NCBI GenBank assembly: GCA_963664085.2
Contig: CAXXLO010000002.1
Coordinates: 3,534,001 to 3,598,000, forward strand
DNA length: 64,000 nt
Reading direction: 5' to 3'
Source: Bin5 sp022821545
Lineage (GTDB): Bacteria; Chloroflexota; Anaerolineae; Caldilineales; Caldilineaceae
Shown: positions 9,110 to 17,133 of the stretch, one piece after another
Numbering within the stretch: position 1 is the stretch's first letter
Layout: the number at the start of each line of letters is the position of its first letter
The notes under the pieces: model-generated
Databases searched by the model: none
Told to the model about the DNA's origin: nothing
Seen by the model: only the letters and a program-made list of their open reading frames with translations
Position numbers and translations under genes: made by a program

Positions 9110-9988
9110 TCAGCTGTTGGCCGCTGCCCAGCCTTCACGTCCCACCTGCAGGACGAAATCGGCAATGCGGCCGGGGATGTTCACGCCGGTCGGCTGCACG
9201 CTATTGCGAAACTCCATTGTGTAGTTGACTTCGTTCACGAGAAGCCCTCGCTCCGGATCCTCAAGCACGTCGATGGCGACACAACCGCCGCCGACGGCTC
9301 TGGCAGCCCGTACGCAGATGTCGTTCAGTTCCGGCGTGACGGGGCAGACGGAAGCAAGACCGCCGCGCGCCGTGTTGGTTATCCAGTGCGGTGAATCCCG
9401 ATAGATGGCGCATATCGTCTCGCTCCCTACCGTGAACGCGCGGATATCGCGCCCCGGCTTCTCAATGTACTCCTGTATGTAGAAAATGCTGTGATGGTAG
9501 GTCCCCAGCACCTCCTTGTGCTCCAAGACCGTCTCCGCCGACTCGCGATCGTTAATCTTGCTCAACAACCGTCCCCACGACCCGATAGACGGCTTCATCA
9601 CCACTGGAAATCCCAGCTCTTCCATTGCCTCCAGCGCGCTTTCCGCGGTAAAGGCAACTTTCGTGCGCGGCGAAGGAACGCCGGCCGCGGTCAGCGCGCT
9701 CGTCGTCTGCAGCTTGTCGCCGCAGACGTCGGCCACCTGAACCGAATTGACCGTCGGAATCCCGCGATCATTGAGAATACGCAGGCTGACCAGCGCACGC
9801 CCGTGATGAATACAGCGTTCGACGATTACATCGTAATCGTCGTAGCATGTCGAATCCATGCCGCCAGAGATGTCAAAGATCAGTTTGCGATCGTCGAGCA
9901 GGTCGAACTCGGCGCCTCGCAGCCTGAACTCTTCGAACAGCAGCTTCTCCTCCGCGCGTACGCGGCTGTAGAGGATGCCAACTCGCAT
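9110..9988 (-). CDS. lysX: LysW-aminoadipate ligase, ATP-grasp
   Basis: 292 residues of the RimK-like ATP-grasp family. The enzyme joins the alpha-amino group of aminoadipate to the C-terminal Glu of LysW using ATP. Visible are the ATP-binding VVMKPSIGSWGRLL region, FIQEYIEKPGRDIRAF-like strands, NTARGG, and the metal-binding NEVNYTMEFRNS near 264. It begins 5 bp after the lysW stop, so the two are tightly coupled. ArgX (glutamate specific) is the close alternative; the lysT/lysU/homocitrate synthase neighbours favour lysine. Confidence 0.92.
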   Translation of the reverse strand: MRVGILYSRVRAEEKLLFEEFRLRGAEFDLLDDRKLIFDISGGMDSTCYDDYDVIVERCIHHGRALVSLRILNDRGIPTVNSVQVADVCGDKLQTTSALTAAGVPSPRTKVAFTAESALEAMEELGFPVVMKPSIGSWGRLLSKINDRESAETVLEHKEVLGTYHHSIFYIQEYIEKPGRDIRAFTVGSETICAIYRDSPHWITNTARGGLASVCPVTPELNDICVRAARAVGGGCVAIDVLEDPERGLLVNEVNYTMEFRNSVQPTGVNIPGRIADFVLQVGREGWAAANS

Positions 9989-9993
9989 CAGTC

Positions 9994-10179
9994 CTATTCC
10001 CCCCAGTCCTCGTCCTCTTCCGGCGCCAGATCCAGCGCCACGGGGTCAAGCCCCATGACTTCCAGGTCCACGCCGCACTCGCCGCACTGCACGATTTCGT
10101 TCTCCATCACGTCGTTTAACTCGACTTCGCCAAAGCATTCCGGACATTCGGCCACTGCGGTAACGGTATATACTGCCAT
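9994..10179 (-). CDS. lysW: amino-group carrier protein LysW
   Basis: 61 residues and very acidic. Cys12-x2-Cys15 and Cys32-x2-Cys35 form the zinc ribbon. The protein ends in EDWGE, the conserved tail whose last Glu side chain carries aminoadipate and later intermediates (family knowledge). Its presence defines the carrier-protein route to lysine. It is preceded by a 61 bp gap after the Nudix gene and followed after 5 bp by lysX. Confidence 0.96.
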   Translation of the reverse strand: MAVYTVTAVAECPECFGEVELNDVMENEIVQCGECGVDLEVMGLDPVALDLAPEEDEDWGE

Positions 10180-10240
10180 GCTGCTTCTCCTGATCTGTTG
10201 TAAATCCCTCTGGCTGCAATAAGTTCCGACCTATAAATCC

Positions 10241-10711
10241 TTACCAGGGAGTCGAGACGGCCCTTTCACCGGCTGTATACTCGGCGATTCGCCTGTGCGT
10301 ACCAGGGGATGTCCCCTCTGGCAGTTCGTTGAAAGCGAAACATCGGACGCTCTCGATTTCCCGGTTTTCTACCTGCTTCCAAGTAAAGTTCTCACAGAGA
10401 AAGACGACGATGTGGTCGCTTTTTCCTTCAAGAAAACTGCTGTAAACGCCGAACAGCTGTAGCTCTTTCAGTCCGGCGCCTGCTTCCTCGGCTGCTTCCC
10501 TCTTGATGGCGTCTCGCAAGGTTTCTCCTGCCTTTACGCCGCCCCCGGGAAGATACCAGCCGTCAAGATAAGTGTGCTTGACAAGAAGCGCCTCCCCTTC
10601 TTTGACCGCCAGCAGCCGGACACCTATAGTCGTTGGTCTGACCAGCCGCCAATGCAGCCGCTGAACCAGATTCAGAAACCTTGCTAACTTTGGCAGCGGC
10701 ATTGGCGGCAA
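10241..10711 (-). CDS. Nudix hydrolase
   Basis: 156 residues. The Nudix box begins GGGVKAGETL near residue 56 and continues to REAAEEAGA, matching Gx5Ex7REUxEExGU, so it should hydrolyse a nucleoside diphosphate-linked substrate with Mg2+. The start is TTG at 10711 with GGAAG just upstream; ATG at 10702 is possible. It sits between lysU and lysW on the same strand. Nothing in the known lysine pathway needs it, so it may be a passenger or a damage-control enzyme. Confidence 0.88.
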   Translation of the reverse strand: MPPMPLPKLARFLNLVQRLHWRLVRPTTIGVRLLAVKEGEALLVKHTYLDGWYLPGGGVKAGETLRDAIKREAAEEAGAGLKELQLFGVYSSFLEGKSDHIVVFLCENFTWKQVENREIESVRCFAFNELPEGTSPGTHRRIAEYTAGERAVSTPW

Positions 10712-10747
10712 TACGCTTCCAAAAAGTTCAGATGCACTTGCCGCTCC

Positions 10748-11251
10748 TCAAGAAGCCGTACGGGCTGACGCAAGACGCCGCTTGACCTGTGCGACTAAAC
10801 CGCCAGCCTCCAGAATCTCCCGAACGGTCACGCTCAGTGGCGGAAACTCGAACCGTCCGGAAGCGCTCTCGATCGTCCGCCGTTCAAGGTCGATCGAAAC
10901 GTGCTCCTGCGGTTGAATCGCCTGTGCAGCTTCAGGGCAAACAATCGCGAGCAGCCCGTTGTTGATGGCGTTGCGGTAAAAGATCCGCGCAAAACTCTGC
11001 GCAATCACCGCGCCGACCCCGTTGTAGACCAGACAGGTCGCAGCCTGCTCGCGGCTGGACCCGCAACCGAAGTTGCGCCCGCCAACGATGACGTCGCCGT
11101 CGCACACGTTGGCCGCAAATGCTGGATCCAGATCTTCCAGCGCGTGGCTGGCGATCTCGTCCCGTCCTCTGGCCGTGTAAGTGTACTTGCCCGGAAACAG
11201 CACGTCGGTATTGACGTTGTCCCCGTACTTCCAGACCCGGCCTCGAATCAT
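10748..11251 (-). CDS. lysU: homoaconitase small subunit
   Basis: 167 residues from the ATG at 11251, chosen because GGAGG lies seven bases upstream; the frame extends to 11284. The swivel domain of the aconitase/IPM isomerase family is recognised by NVNTDVLFPGKYT, GGRNFGCGSSREQA and FARIFYRNAINNGL. YT in the substrate loop rather than the LeuD pattern suits homoaconitate. With lysT it interconverts homocitrate and homoisocitrate. The gap to lysT is 78 bp. LeuD is the alternative, but the lys context decides. Confidence 0.9.
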   Translation of the reverse strand: MIRGRVWKYGDNVNTDVLFPGKYTYTARGRDEIASHALEDLDPAFAANVCDGDVIVGGRNFGCGSSREQAATCLVYNGVGAVIAQSFARIFYRNAINNGLLAIVCPEAAQAIQPQEHVSIDLERRTIESASGRFEFPPLSVTVREILEAGGLVAQVKRRLASARTAS

Positions 11252-11329
11252 CTGTTTCCTCCAGCCGTAACGCGTGTCCAACACGACCTGTGCGGTCGCG
11301 GCACAACTTGGAAACGCACTCGTTCGCAG

Positions 11330-12706
11330 CTACTTCTCCTGCACAACGTCCCTGGGATCGGCAATCCTGCCCGCGACCGCCGATGCCGCCACGACCGCCG
11401 GACTCGCCAAATAGATCTCGGCCTCCGTCGTTCCCATGCGTCCGCGAAAGTTGCGGTTTGCGCTTGAAATGGTTACTTCACCCGTCGCCGGCACACCCAT
11501 GTGGTTGCCCATGCAGGGCCCGCACCCCGGCGTCCCGATTGCCGCGCCCGCGGCAACGAGCGCTTGAATATAACCGCGTTGCATCGCCTCCTGCAACACC
11601 ATGCTGGAAGCGGGAACTACAAGCAGACGCGTGCCTGCGGCTATCTGCCGGCCCTGCAGAATTTCGGCAGCCTCGGCGATATCTTCCAGGCGCCCGTTCG
11701 TGCATGTCCCGATGAACGCTTGCTGCACCACCGTACCCGCCACGGCCGAAAGGGGCGCTACGTTGTCCACCGTGTGCGGGCAGGACACCGTCGGCTCGAG
11801 TTCGCCGGCGCTGTAGCGGTAGGTTGCCGCATACGCGGCCGCTTCGTCGGGAAAGAGCTGCGACTCGGCAACACGTAGGGAAAAGTCTTCCGCCGTACCC
11901 GCCTTCTTTTCACGCTCTGCTCTCCTCTCCAGGGCCGCCTCCAAGTAGGACCGCGTCTTTCCGTCAGGAGAGATGTAGGAAGATTTGGCGCCGAATTCGG
12001 CCATCATATTGGCCAGCGCCATCCGTGAATCGATGCTCATGGCTTCAACGCCGCTGCCGCTGAACTCGACTGAGGCGTACAGTCCGCCGTCCGCGCCCCA
12101 GTCACCGATTATTCGCAACGCGAGGTCCTTTGCGGTAACGCCCTTGGGCAATTCGCTATCCAGCTCAATACGGATCGACTCCGGAACCCGCAGCCACAGT
12201 TCCCCTGTCGCCCAGAGAGCCGCAACCTCGCTGCGGCCTATGCCCGCGCCAAAGGCGCCCAGCCAGCCGAAGTGCGGCGTGTGGCTGTCCGCGCCCAGGA
12301 TTGTCTGCCCCGGCAGCGCCAATGCCTCTTCGCTGAGAACCTGGTGGCAAATCCCCCTGCCCGCTTCGAAAAAATTGCGGATGCCCTGTTCCTGCACAAA
12401 TCTGCGAATTTCAGCGTGATTCTGCGCATGCCGGGTGGTCGGCGCCGGTACGGCATGGTCGAGCGTGATCGCCATCTTTTCGGGGATCACTACCTGCGAC
12501 TGCCCGAACTCTCGCCAGATCTCCCGGATCGCAGCCGTGTTGTCGTGGCTCAGTACGACGTCAGGCCGCACGTCCACGACCTCCCCAACTTCAACTCTTT
12601 CACGGCCGGCGGCACGCGCCAGCGCCTTCTGCGCGAATGTCTGGGCACTGTTACTGCCCCTGCCCGCCTGTCCCGCCGAACCTTGCGAGGGAGACTGTCG
12701 ATTCAT
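11330..12706 (-). CDS. lysT: homoaconitase large subunit
   Basis: 458 residues of the aconitase/IPM isomerase large-subunit family with a 4Fe-4S cluster. Cluster ligands lie in GTCTNGR and GCGPCMGNHMG; GADSHTPHFGWLGAFGAGIG holds active-site residues. The first 35 residues are a low-complexity extension, so the true start could be slightly downstream. It follows homocitrate synthase by 10 bp and precedes lysU. Function: homocitrate to homoisocitrate in aminoadipate synthesis. Confidence 0.93.
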   Translation of the reverse strand: MNRQSPSQGSAGQAGRGSNSAQTFAQKALARAAGRERVEVGEVVDVRPDVVLSHDNTAAIREIWREFGQSQVVIPEKMAITLDHAVPAPTTRHAQNHAEIRRFVQEQGIRNFFEAGRGICHQVLSEEALALPGQTILGADSHTPHFGWLGAFGAGIGRSEVAALWATGELWLRVPESIRIELDSELPKGVTAKDLALRIIGDWGADGGLYASVEFSGSGVEAMSIDSRMALANMMAEFGAKSSYISPDGKTRSYLEAALERRAEREKKAGTAEDFSLRVAESQLFPDEAAAYAATYRYSAGELEPTVSCPHTVDNVAPLSAVAGTVVQQAFIGTCTNGRLEDIAEAAEILQGRQIAAGTRLLVVPASSMVLQEAMQRGYIQALVAAGAAIGTPGCGPCMGNHMGVPATGEVTISSANRNFRGRMGTTEAEIYLASPAVVAASAVAGRIADPRDVVQEK

Positions 12707-12716
12707 TCCATTCCTC

Positions 12717-13874
12717 TTATGCAGGCGGACTCGTTACCGGCAATGCCTGGCTGTGGTACTCGCGCAGCAACACGTCCACGTCGTCCAAACTGAGTTTACG
12801 CTGGTCGGCTTCCTCTTTTATGTGCGCGGTCACCTCCTTCACCTGCGGGTCCGTCAGGTCCAGCTGGAGCTGTTCGGCACGCTGTTTGACCGCGTTCCAA
12901 CCGGTGAGGCGGTGTGCGATGTGAAGATAGCGCGTCAGGCCGAAGTCCTCCGGATCCAGGATTTCGTAGGTATCGGGGTTGTTGAGAATCGCCTTGGCAT
13001 GAATCCCCGCCTTATGCGTGAACGCCGTATAGCCGGTGATGTAGTTGTTAAAGGGCACGTCAACGCCCACGATCTCCGCGACAAAGTTCTCCACTTCTCG
13101 CAGCATCGGCAAATTGTACTTGCTGCGAATCTGCTCCGGATCGAGAGCGTACATGCGCGCCACAAGGCCGCCCAGCGGCGTGATGCCATTGCGCTCGCCA
13201 ATGCCTAGCACCGACGTATCTACGTGAGTGGCGCCGGCGGCCAGGGCACAGTAGGAATTGGCGATTGCGCAGCCGGTATCGTCGTGGCCGTGAAATTCAA
13301 TATCGCAGGAAACCACCCCTCGTAACGTCCGCACAAGGTCATGCACCTGCAGGGGAGTGGCGATTCCGACAGTATCGGCTATACCTACCCTGTTTACCCC
13401 AATCTGATCGACCTCGCGGTAGACGGTCAACAGATCGACCAGGTCGCTGCGGAATGAGTCTTCACTGCTGAACCGGACCTCCAGTCCCTGGCTCTTGATG
13501 AATTCGATTACCTGCACCGCGCTGTCAATGATCTCCCGGATCGACTTGCCATGCGAAAACTCGCGCAGATAACTGCTTGTGCCAAAGAGGACGTCGATGC
13601 CGTCAACGCCGGTGTCCACGGCCAGGCGGGCATCGTCCAGGTGACAACGGGTATGGGTAAGCAGCTTTGTTTTCAGCCCCAGGCCGGCGATGCGCGTGCA
13701 ATCCGTGCGACTCTGCGGGCTGGCGGCCGGCGAAGTCAACTCCAGGTACTCTACGCCGAATGCATCCAGCAAGCGGGCGATTTCGTCCTTCTGTCCGCTG
13801 TCGAAGAAAGCATTGGCGAACTGCTCGCCTTCCCGCAGTGTCGACTCGATAATCGAAAACTGTTCAAGACTCAT
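12717..13874 (-). CDS. homocitrate synthase
   Basis: 385 residues from the ATG at 13874 with GGGAG upstream. The DRE-TIM metallolyase family is shown by IIESTLREGEQFANAFF at the N-terminus (EGEQ in place of the DGEQ seen in many IPM synthases) and by the metal-binding FHGHDDTGCAIAN region. The enzyme condenses acetyl-CoA with 2-oxoglutarate, the first and usually Lys-inhibited step of the route. It is the first structural gene of the operon. Its leader carries a promoter, a Lys-rich leader peptide and a terminator, listed separately. Isopropylmalate or citramalate synthase would be the alternatives, but the next genes fit lysine. Confidence 0.9.
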   Translation of the reverse strand: MSLEQFSIIESTLREGEQFANAFFDSGQKDEIARLLDAFGVEYLELTSPAASPQSRTDCTRIAGLGLKTKLLTHTRCHLDDARLAVDTGVDGIDVLFGTSSYLREFSHGKSIREIIDSAVQVIEFIKSQGLEVRFSSEDSFRSDLVDLLTVYREVDQIGVNRVGIADTVGIATPLQVHDLVRTLRGVVSCDIEFHGHDDTGCAIANSYCALAAGATHVDTSVLGIGERNGITPLGGLVARMYALDPEQIRSKYNLPMLREVENFVAEIVGVDVPFNNYITGYTAFTHKAGIHAKAILNNPDTYEILDPEDFGLTRYLHIAHRLTGWNAVKQRAEQLQLDLTDPQVKEVTAHIKEEADQRKLSLDDVDVLLREYHSQALPVTSPPA

Positions 13875-13904
13875 GCTCGTACTCCCGGCGATCTTATAGG
13901 CAAC

Positions 13905-13940
13905 AAAAAAACCGGTCCATCCTGTCTGGAATGGCCGGTC
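13905..13940 (-). terminator. candidate attenuator terminator before homocitrate synthase
   Basis: On the minus-strand RNA, 13939-13911 folds into an 11-bp stem (ACCGG/CCGGU, then CCAU/AUGG, then CC/GG, with single-base bulges at 13930 and 13916) and an AGACA loop. Seven U follow directly at 13911-13905. It lies 30 nt before the start codon of homocitrate synthase, inside its own leader. Its loop and inner stem (CAGACAGG, 13928-13921) are perfectly complementary to CCUGUCUG at 13982-13975, directly after the leader-peptide stop. This gives a mutually exclusive antiterminator. Confidence 0.75.
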
Positions 13941-13982
13941 GCTACGGTTGCAACGTCTGAGCAGGCGCAAACAACAGACAGG

Positions 13983-14048
13983 TCAGTCTGGATTCCGCTT
14001 CTTGCTCTTTATGCAGGTCAACAGTGACAGTATTTCCGAATTTCCCAT
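13983..14048 (-). CDS. candidate lysine leader peptide, 21 residues
   Basis: ATG at 14048 to TGA at 13983. Residues 14-18 are KSKKR, so three of 21 codons are Lys and they cluster close to the stop. The ribosome-binding site is weak (TTGAG), which is the main doubt. The stop is followed at once by CCUGUCUG, the arm that can pair with the terminator loop. A ribosome finishing the peptide would cover this arm and let the terminator form; one stalled at the Lys codons would leave it free. The leader of the trp operon works by the same logic (established knowledge). The role here is inferred. Confidence 0.55.
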   Translation of the reverse strand: MGNSEILSLLTCIKSKKRNPD

Positions 14049-14126
14049 TGGTCGTAAACTCAACTGCCGGCGCGGTCGTATTCCCCAACCAGCCCCTTCG
14101 TTCCGCCAAATATCCAACAAGGCACA

Positions 14127-14155
14127 ATAGTACCGAACAAAGAAGCAAAAGTCAA
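14127..14155 (-). promoter_or_regulatory. promoter of the lysine operon
   Basis: TTGACT (14155-14150) and TACTAT (14132-14127) on the minus strand with a 17-bp spacer, close to the sigma-70 consensus. Transcription would start near 14120, giving a leader of about 245 nt before homocitrate synthase that contains the leader peptide and attenuator. It lies in the 388-bp gap after the glyoxalase-fold gene. Confidence 0.7.
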
Positions 14156-14262
14156 ATTCGCCTAACTGTTTCCAGATTTGTACAAGCGCCGAGGGCACTT
14201 AACAGTTCCTTATCCTCGCAGCCGAAGCCCGATGCGGTTGCCTCGGCTCGAGGATTCTCTGT

Positions 14263-14682
14263 TTACTCGCTCTCCTCTCCATGACGCGTACCCTCCGGCA
14301 CGTCGGTATCGCTCTCAAAGTCTAACCGGAATCCATCGGGGTCGGTCAGCGAAGTAAGCCACATGCCGTTGCTGACAAAAGGTCGTGACGCCTCGAGTCC
14401 ACGCGCCTTGAACTGTTCGTAGAGTTGCAACGCGTCTTCACAAATGAAGACGGTCGTGACACCCTCGCCCACTTTCCCTGACGGCGACCAGGAGTCGTGC
14501 CCGGCAGTAGGGAACTGCTGCAACATGAGCGCGGCTTCTCCCAAGGTCAGCCAGCACCAACGCAGCTGGCCCCCCTGCTCCCACTTTTGTGCGATTTCGC
14601 AGCCCAATCCGTCCACATAAAAGCGAATCGACGCACTCATGTCCGATACCTTGAAAAAGGGCACTGCCTGCTTTACGTTCAT
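14263..14682 (-). CDS. glyoxalase/bleomycin-resistance fold protein
   Basis: 139 residues from the ATG at 14682; the frame runs on to 14724 but the conserved fold begins at MNVKQAVPFFKVSDM. It is a vicinal oxygen chelate domain: paired beta-alpha-beta-beta-beta units, FYVDGLGCEIAQKW in the first half, and SLTDPDGFRLDFES with the metal-type Glu in the second. The substrate is unknown. It lies upstream of the lysine promoter on the same strand and downstream of the enolase-superfamily gene. Confidence 0.8.
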   Translation of the reverse strand: MNVKQAVPFFKVSDMSASIRFYVDGLGCEIAQKWEQGGQLRWCWLTLGEAALMLQQFPTAGHDSWSPSGKVGEGVTTVFICEDALQLYEQFKARGLEASRPFVSNGMWLTSLTDPDGFRLDFESDTDVPEGTRHGEESE

Positions 14683-14772
14683 CGATAGACTCTTTCTGCC
14701 TTTCCCTCGTAGAGGGGATTCCACACTGTAATCGCGAGTACAGCGGTAGCAGCGAATGTCCAGCCTGCCCCT

Positions 14773-15936
14773 CTACCAATTCGTGTAGGACCCGTCGCGC
14801 CGCCGCAGATGAGGGGCTTCCCAGTATCGAAACTTTTCCTTCTGCGCCCGTTCTTCGTTGAACTCCACCCCAAGGCCCGGACCGTCCGGCACGATGTAAT
14901 AGTAGCCGTCCAGCTCCGGCTGCTCCGGAAACCAGTCGGCGTCATAGAAACGGCCCTCTTCGGTTGGAGAGACCCTCACCTCCAGCCAGGCGAAGTTGGG
15001 GACGGCTGCCGCCAAATGGACTGTTGCCGCGCTGCATATGGGGCCGAGCGGATTGTGAGGCATCAGGTCGATGTAGTGCGCCTCTGCCATGGCCGCCACC
15101 TTGACCGCCTCAGTCAGTCCCCCCACGTTGCATACGTCGATGCGCGCGAACTGCGTAATGCCCCGCTCGATGTAGGGCAGGAACTGCCACTTGCTCGAAA
15201 ACTCCTCGCCGATGGCAAAGGGAACGTCGGTCATGCTGCGCAGCGCCTCGTATGCCTCGGGCGTCTCGTCACGGATCGGCTCTTCCAGAAAGTCGAGCGT
15301 TCCCGGCGGCATGCGCTGGCAGAATGATGCCGCCTCTGCCACACTCAAGCGGTGATGGTAGTCGATGCCCATCACCGGTTCGGGCCCGACCGCCTCGCGC
15401 ACGGCGGTCAGCCACTGCGCCGTTATGCCCAGGGATTCGCGCGGTTCGAAGATGAAATCAGGCTCTCCCTCATCACTGGCCGGACTGCGGCCTGCTCTTA
15501 TGGCCGGCCAGCCCAAATCCACCAGCAGCTGCACATTTTCGATCAGCTCCTCTTTGGTTGATCCTCCTGTCGAAGCGAAACAGGGCACCAGCTCCCGCTG
15601 TTTTCCGCCCAGCAACTGATAAACGGGAACGTTGAGCGCCTTGCCAGCAATGTCGTATAGGGCAATGTCTATCGCGGATATGGCGGCGGTCAGCACGCGT
15701 CCACCCTCAAAATACTGACTGCGGTACATCTCCTGCCAGAGGGCGCCCATCCGCAGTGGGTCGCGGCCTATCAGGAACTCCCGGTAGTGCTTGACCGCGC
15801 CGGTCACTGCCATCTCGCGGCCGGACAGACCCGCCTCTCCCCAGCCGTGAAGTCCCTCGTCGGTCTCCACCTTGACGATCATTTGGTTGCGTTGCCCCAC
15901 CCAGGCGGGATAGGCCTTAATGTCGGTGATTTTCAT
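14773..15936 (-). CDS. enolase-superfamily sugar acid dehydratase (galactonate dehydratase-like)
   Basis: 387 residues of the mandelate racemase/muconate lactonising enzyme family. The capping domain is at the N-terminus, then a barrel with metal ligands Asp in GIDYHH, Glu in FLEEPI and Glu in AIGEEF, and a catalytic His in LMPHNPLGP. These match D-galactonate or related acid-sugar dehydratases, which remove water to form a 2-keto-3-deoxy acid. AGGAAAGAG precedes the ATG. The aldo/keto reductase lies 25 bp upstream on the same strand, so the pair probably serves one sugar route. The exact substrate is not readable. Confidence 0.85.
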   Translation of the reverse strand: MKITDIKAYPAWVGQRNQMIVKVETDEGLHGWGEAGLSGREMAVTGAVKHYREFLIGRDPLRMGALWQEMYRSQYFEGGRVLTAAISAIDIALYDIAGKALNVPVYQLLGGKQRELVPCFASTGGSTKEELIENVQLLVDLGWPAIRAGRSPASDEGEPDFIFEPRESLGITAQWLTAVREAVGPEPVMGIDYHHRLSVAEAASFCQRMPPGTLDFLEEPIRDETPEAYEALRSMTDVPFAIGEEFSSKWQFLPYIERGITQFARIDVCNVGGLTEAVKVAAMAEAHYIDLMPHNPLGPICSAATVHLAAAVPNFAWLEVRVSPTEEGRFYDADWFPEQPELDGYYYIVPDGPGLGVEFNEERAQKEKFRYWEAPHLRRRDGSYTNW

Positions 15937-15961
15937 GGCTCTTTCCTGTCTTGTCCGTCAT

Positions 15962-16894
15962 TTAACCGTCGATTGCTGCCCGCAGCCTCTCCGCTTCCTC
16001 GTTCGACAGTGCCCGGCTGCCTGCGTCGGCGTTTGTCCGCGCCTGTCCAGCTGATTTGGCGCCGGGTATCGAGACGGAAACGGCCGGATGGCTGAAAGTA
16101 TAACGAATCGCAGCCTGCACCATCTCTTCGCCCGGAGACACAATCTCGCTCAGTCGGCCGACCTGCGCAGCGCGGGCCTCAAACTGCTCCTGTTGGGCGC
16201 CGCCTTCGTTCCAGCTCGCGCGAACGGTATCTGAGAACACTGCCCCCTTCGTATAGCGGCCCGACAACAGGCCCTTGGCCAGAGGACCCCGTACCATCAC
16301 GGCAATGCCATGTTCCTGGCAGTATGGCAGGAACTCCTTTTCGGCATCGCGGTTGAGTAGAGAGTAGTCCACCTGAACCACGCTGCAGTTGCCCTCACGG
16401 TTGAATCGCCTGAGTACGTCGAGGGAGTTGGTCGAAATCCCGTAGACACGCAGGCAGCCCTCATCTTTAAGGGCCTCAAACCCTTCCAGGTAGACGGTCG
16501 GGTCGCCCAGATCTCCCTTGTGGCAGAGGATCACGTCCACCCAGTCCGTTCGCAGGCGGCCCAGGATGGCGTGGCCCGAAATGCGGATCGAATCGACGCT
16601 GTTCTTGGGAATCTCGCCGCCGGTGCGTTGGGCCCAGTTGCCGATCTTGCTGACAAGAATGACATTGTGGCGGATTCCGCTGAGCGCCTGTCCAACCCGC
16701 ATTTCCGAGAGGCCGTTGGGAATGCCGTAGGACTCGGCTACGTCGAACAAGGTCATGCCGGCGTCATAGGCCGCCCTGACGGTCGACCAGGCCGTTGCGT
16801 CATCGACGTCGCCCCACTGATTGCCGATGTTCCAGGCGCCCAGCCCGACCGCTGAGACCGGCCAGCCCAGCTTTCCAAACGTTTTTGTGAGCAT
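15962..16894 (-). CDS. aldo/keto reductase
   Basis: 310 residues forming an AKR barrel. The catalytic tetrad is visible: Asp and Tyr in LFDVAESYG, Lys in LVSKIGN and His in VILCHKGD. NADPH-binding SIPGAKSAGQARTNADA is near the C-terminus. AAGGAG stands ten bases before the ATG. It is transcribed into the sugar dehydratase and diverges from the DUF2089 gene. It resembles L-fucose/galactose dehydrogenase-type AKRs, but the specificity is inferred. Confidence 0.88.
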   Translation of the reverse strand: MLTKTFGKLGWPVSAVGLGAWNIGNQWGDVDDATAWSTVRAAYDAGMTLFDVAESYGIPNGLSEMRVGQALSGIRHNVILVSKIGNWAQRTGGEIPKNSVDSIRISGHAILGRLRTDWVDVILCHKGDLGDPTVYLEGFEALKDEGCLRVYGISTNSLDVLRRFNREGNCSVVQVDYSLLNRDAEKEFLPYCQEHGIAVMVRGPLAKGLLSGRYTKGAVFSDTVRASWNEGGAQQEQFEARAAQVGRLSEIVSPGEEMVQAAIRYTFSHPAVSVSIPGAKSAGQARTNADAGSRALSNEEAERLRAAIDG

Positions 16895-17050
16895 TTATGT
16901 AGACTCCTTGCAATGTTATGGGAGAGTGAGATGTGAACGCCGCACATCCCGCTTATAGCCAGATGCCCCTGCGCAAGGGGTCTTCCTTGGGGATTTCGTC
17001 TGGCCGCTGCCTGTGATTCAGACTGAAATTCATAAGAAGACTACAAATTA

Positions 17051-17066
17051 TTTGTAAATTTACAAA
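17051..17066. promoter_or_regulatory. 16-bp perfect palindrome, operator-like
   Basis: TTTGTAAATTTACAAA reads the same on both strands. It sits 17 bp upstream of the -35 box at 17084, in the AT-rich divergent region between the aldo/keto reductase and DUF2089 genes. The position and symmetry suit a dimeric regulator, possibly the DUF2089 protein itself. Confidence 0.5.
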
Positions 17067-17083
17067 AATATCTGCAAAAAGTC

Positions 17084-17112
17084 TTGATATAAACAAATTT
17101 TTTTGGTAAAAT
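17084..17112 (+). promoter_or_regulatory. promoter of the DUF2089 gene
   Basis: TTGATA (17084-17089) and TAAAAT (17107-17112) with a 17-bp spacer. The predicted start of transcription, near 17119, leaves about 15 nt before the ATG at 17134, with a strong AGGAGGG ribosome site inside it. Confidence 0.7.
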
Positions 17113-17133
17113 GTGTGAATAAAGGAGGGTGCA

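Noticed and set aside
13875..14120. T-box or lysine riboswitch in the homocitrate synthase leader
   Set aside because: I see no T-box GGNACCGCG-type antiterminator bulge and none of the conserved lysine-riboswitch junction sequences. The Lys-codon leader peptide explains the parts better.
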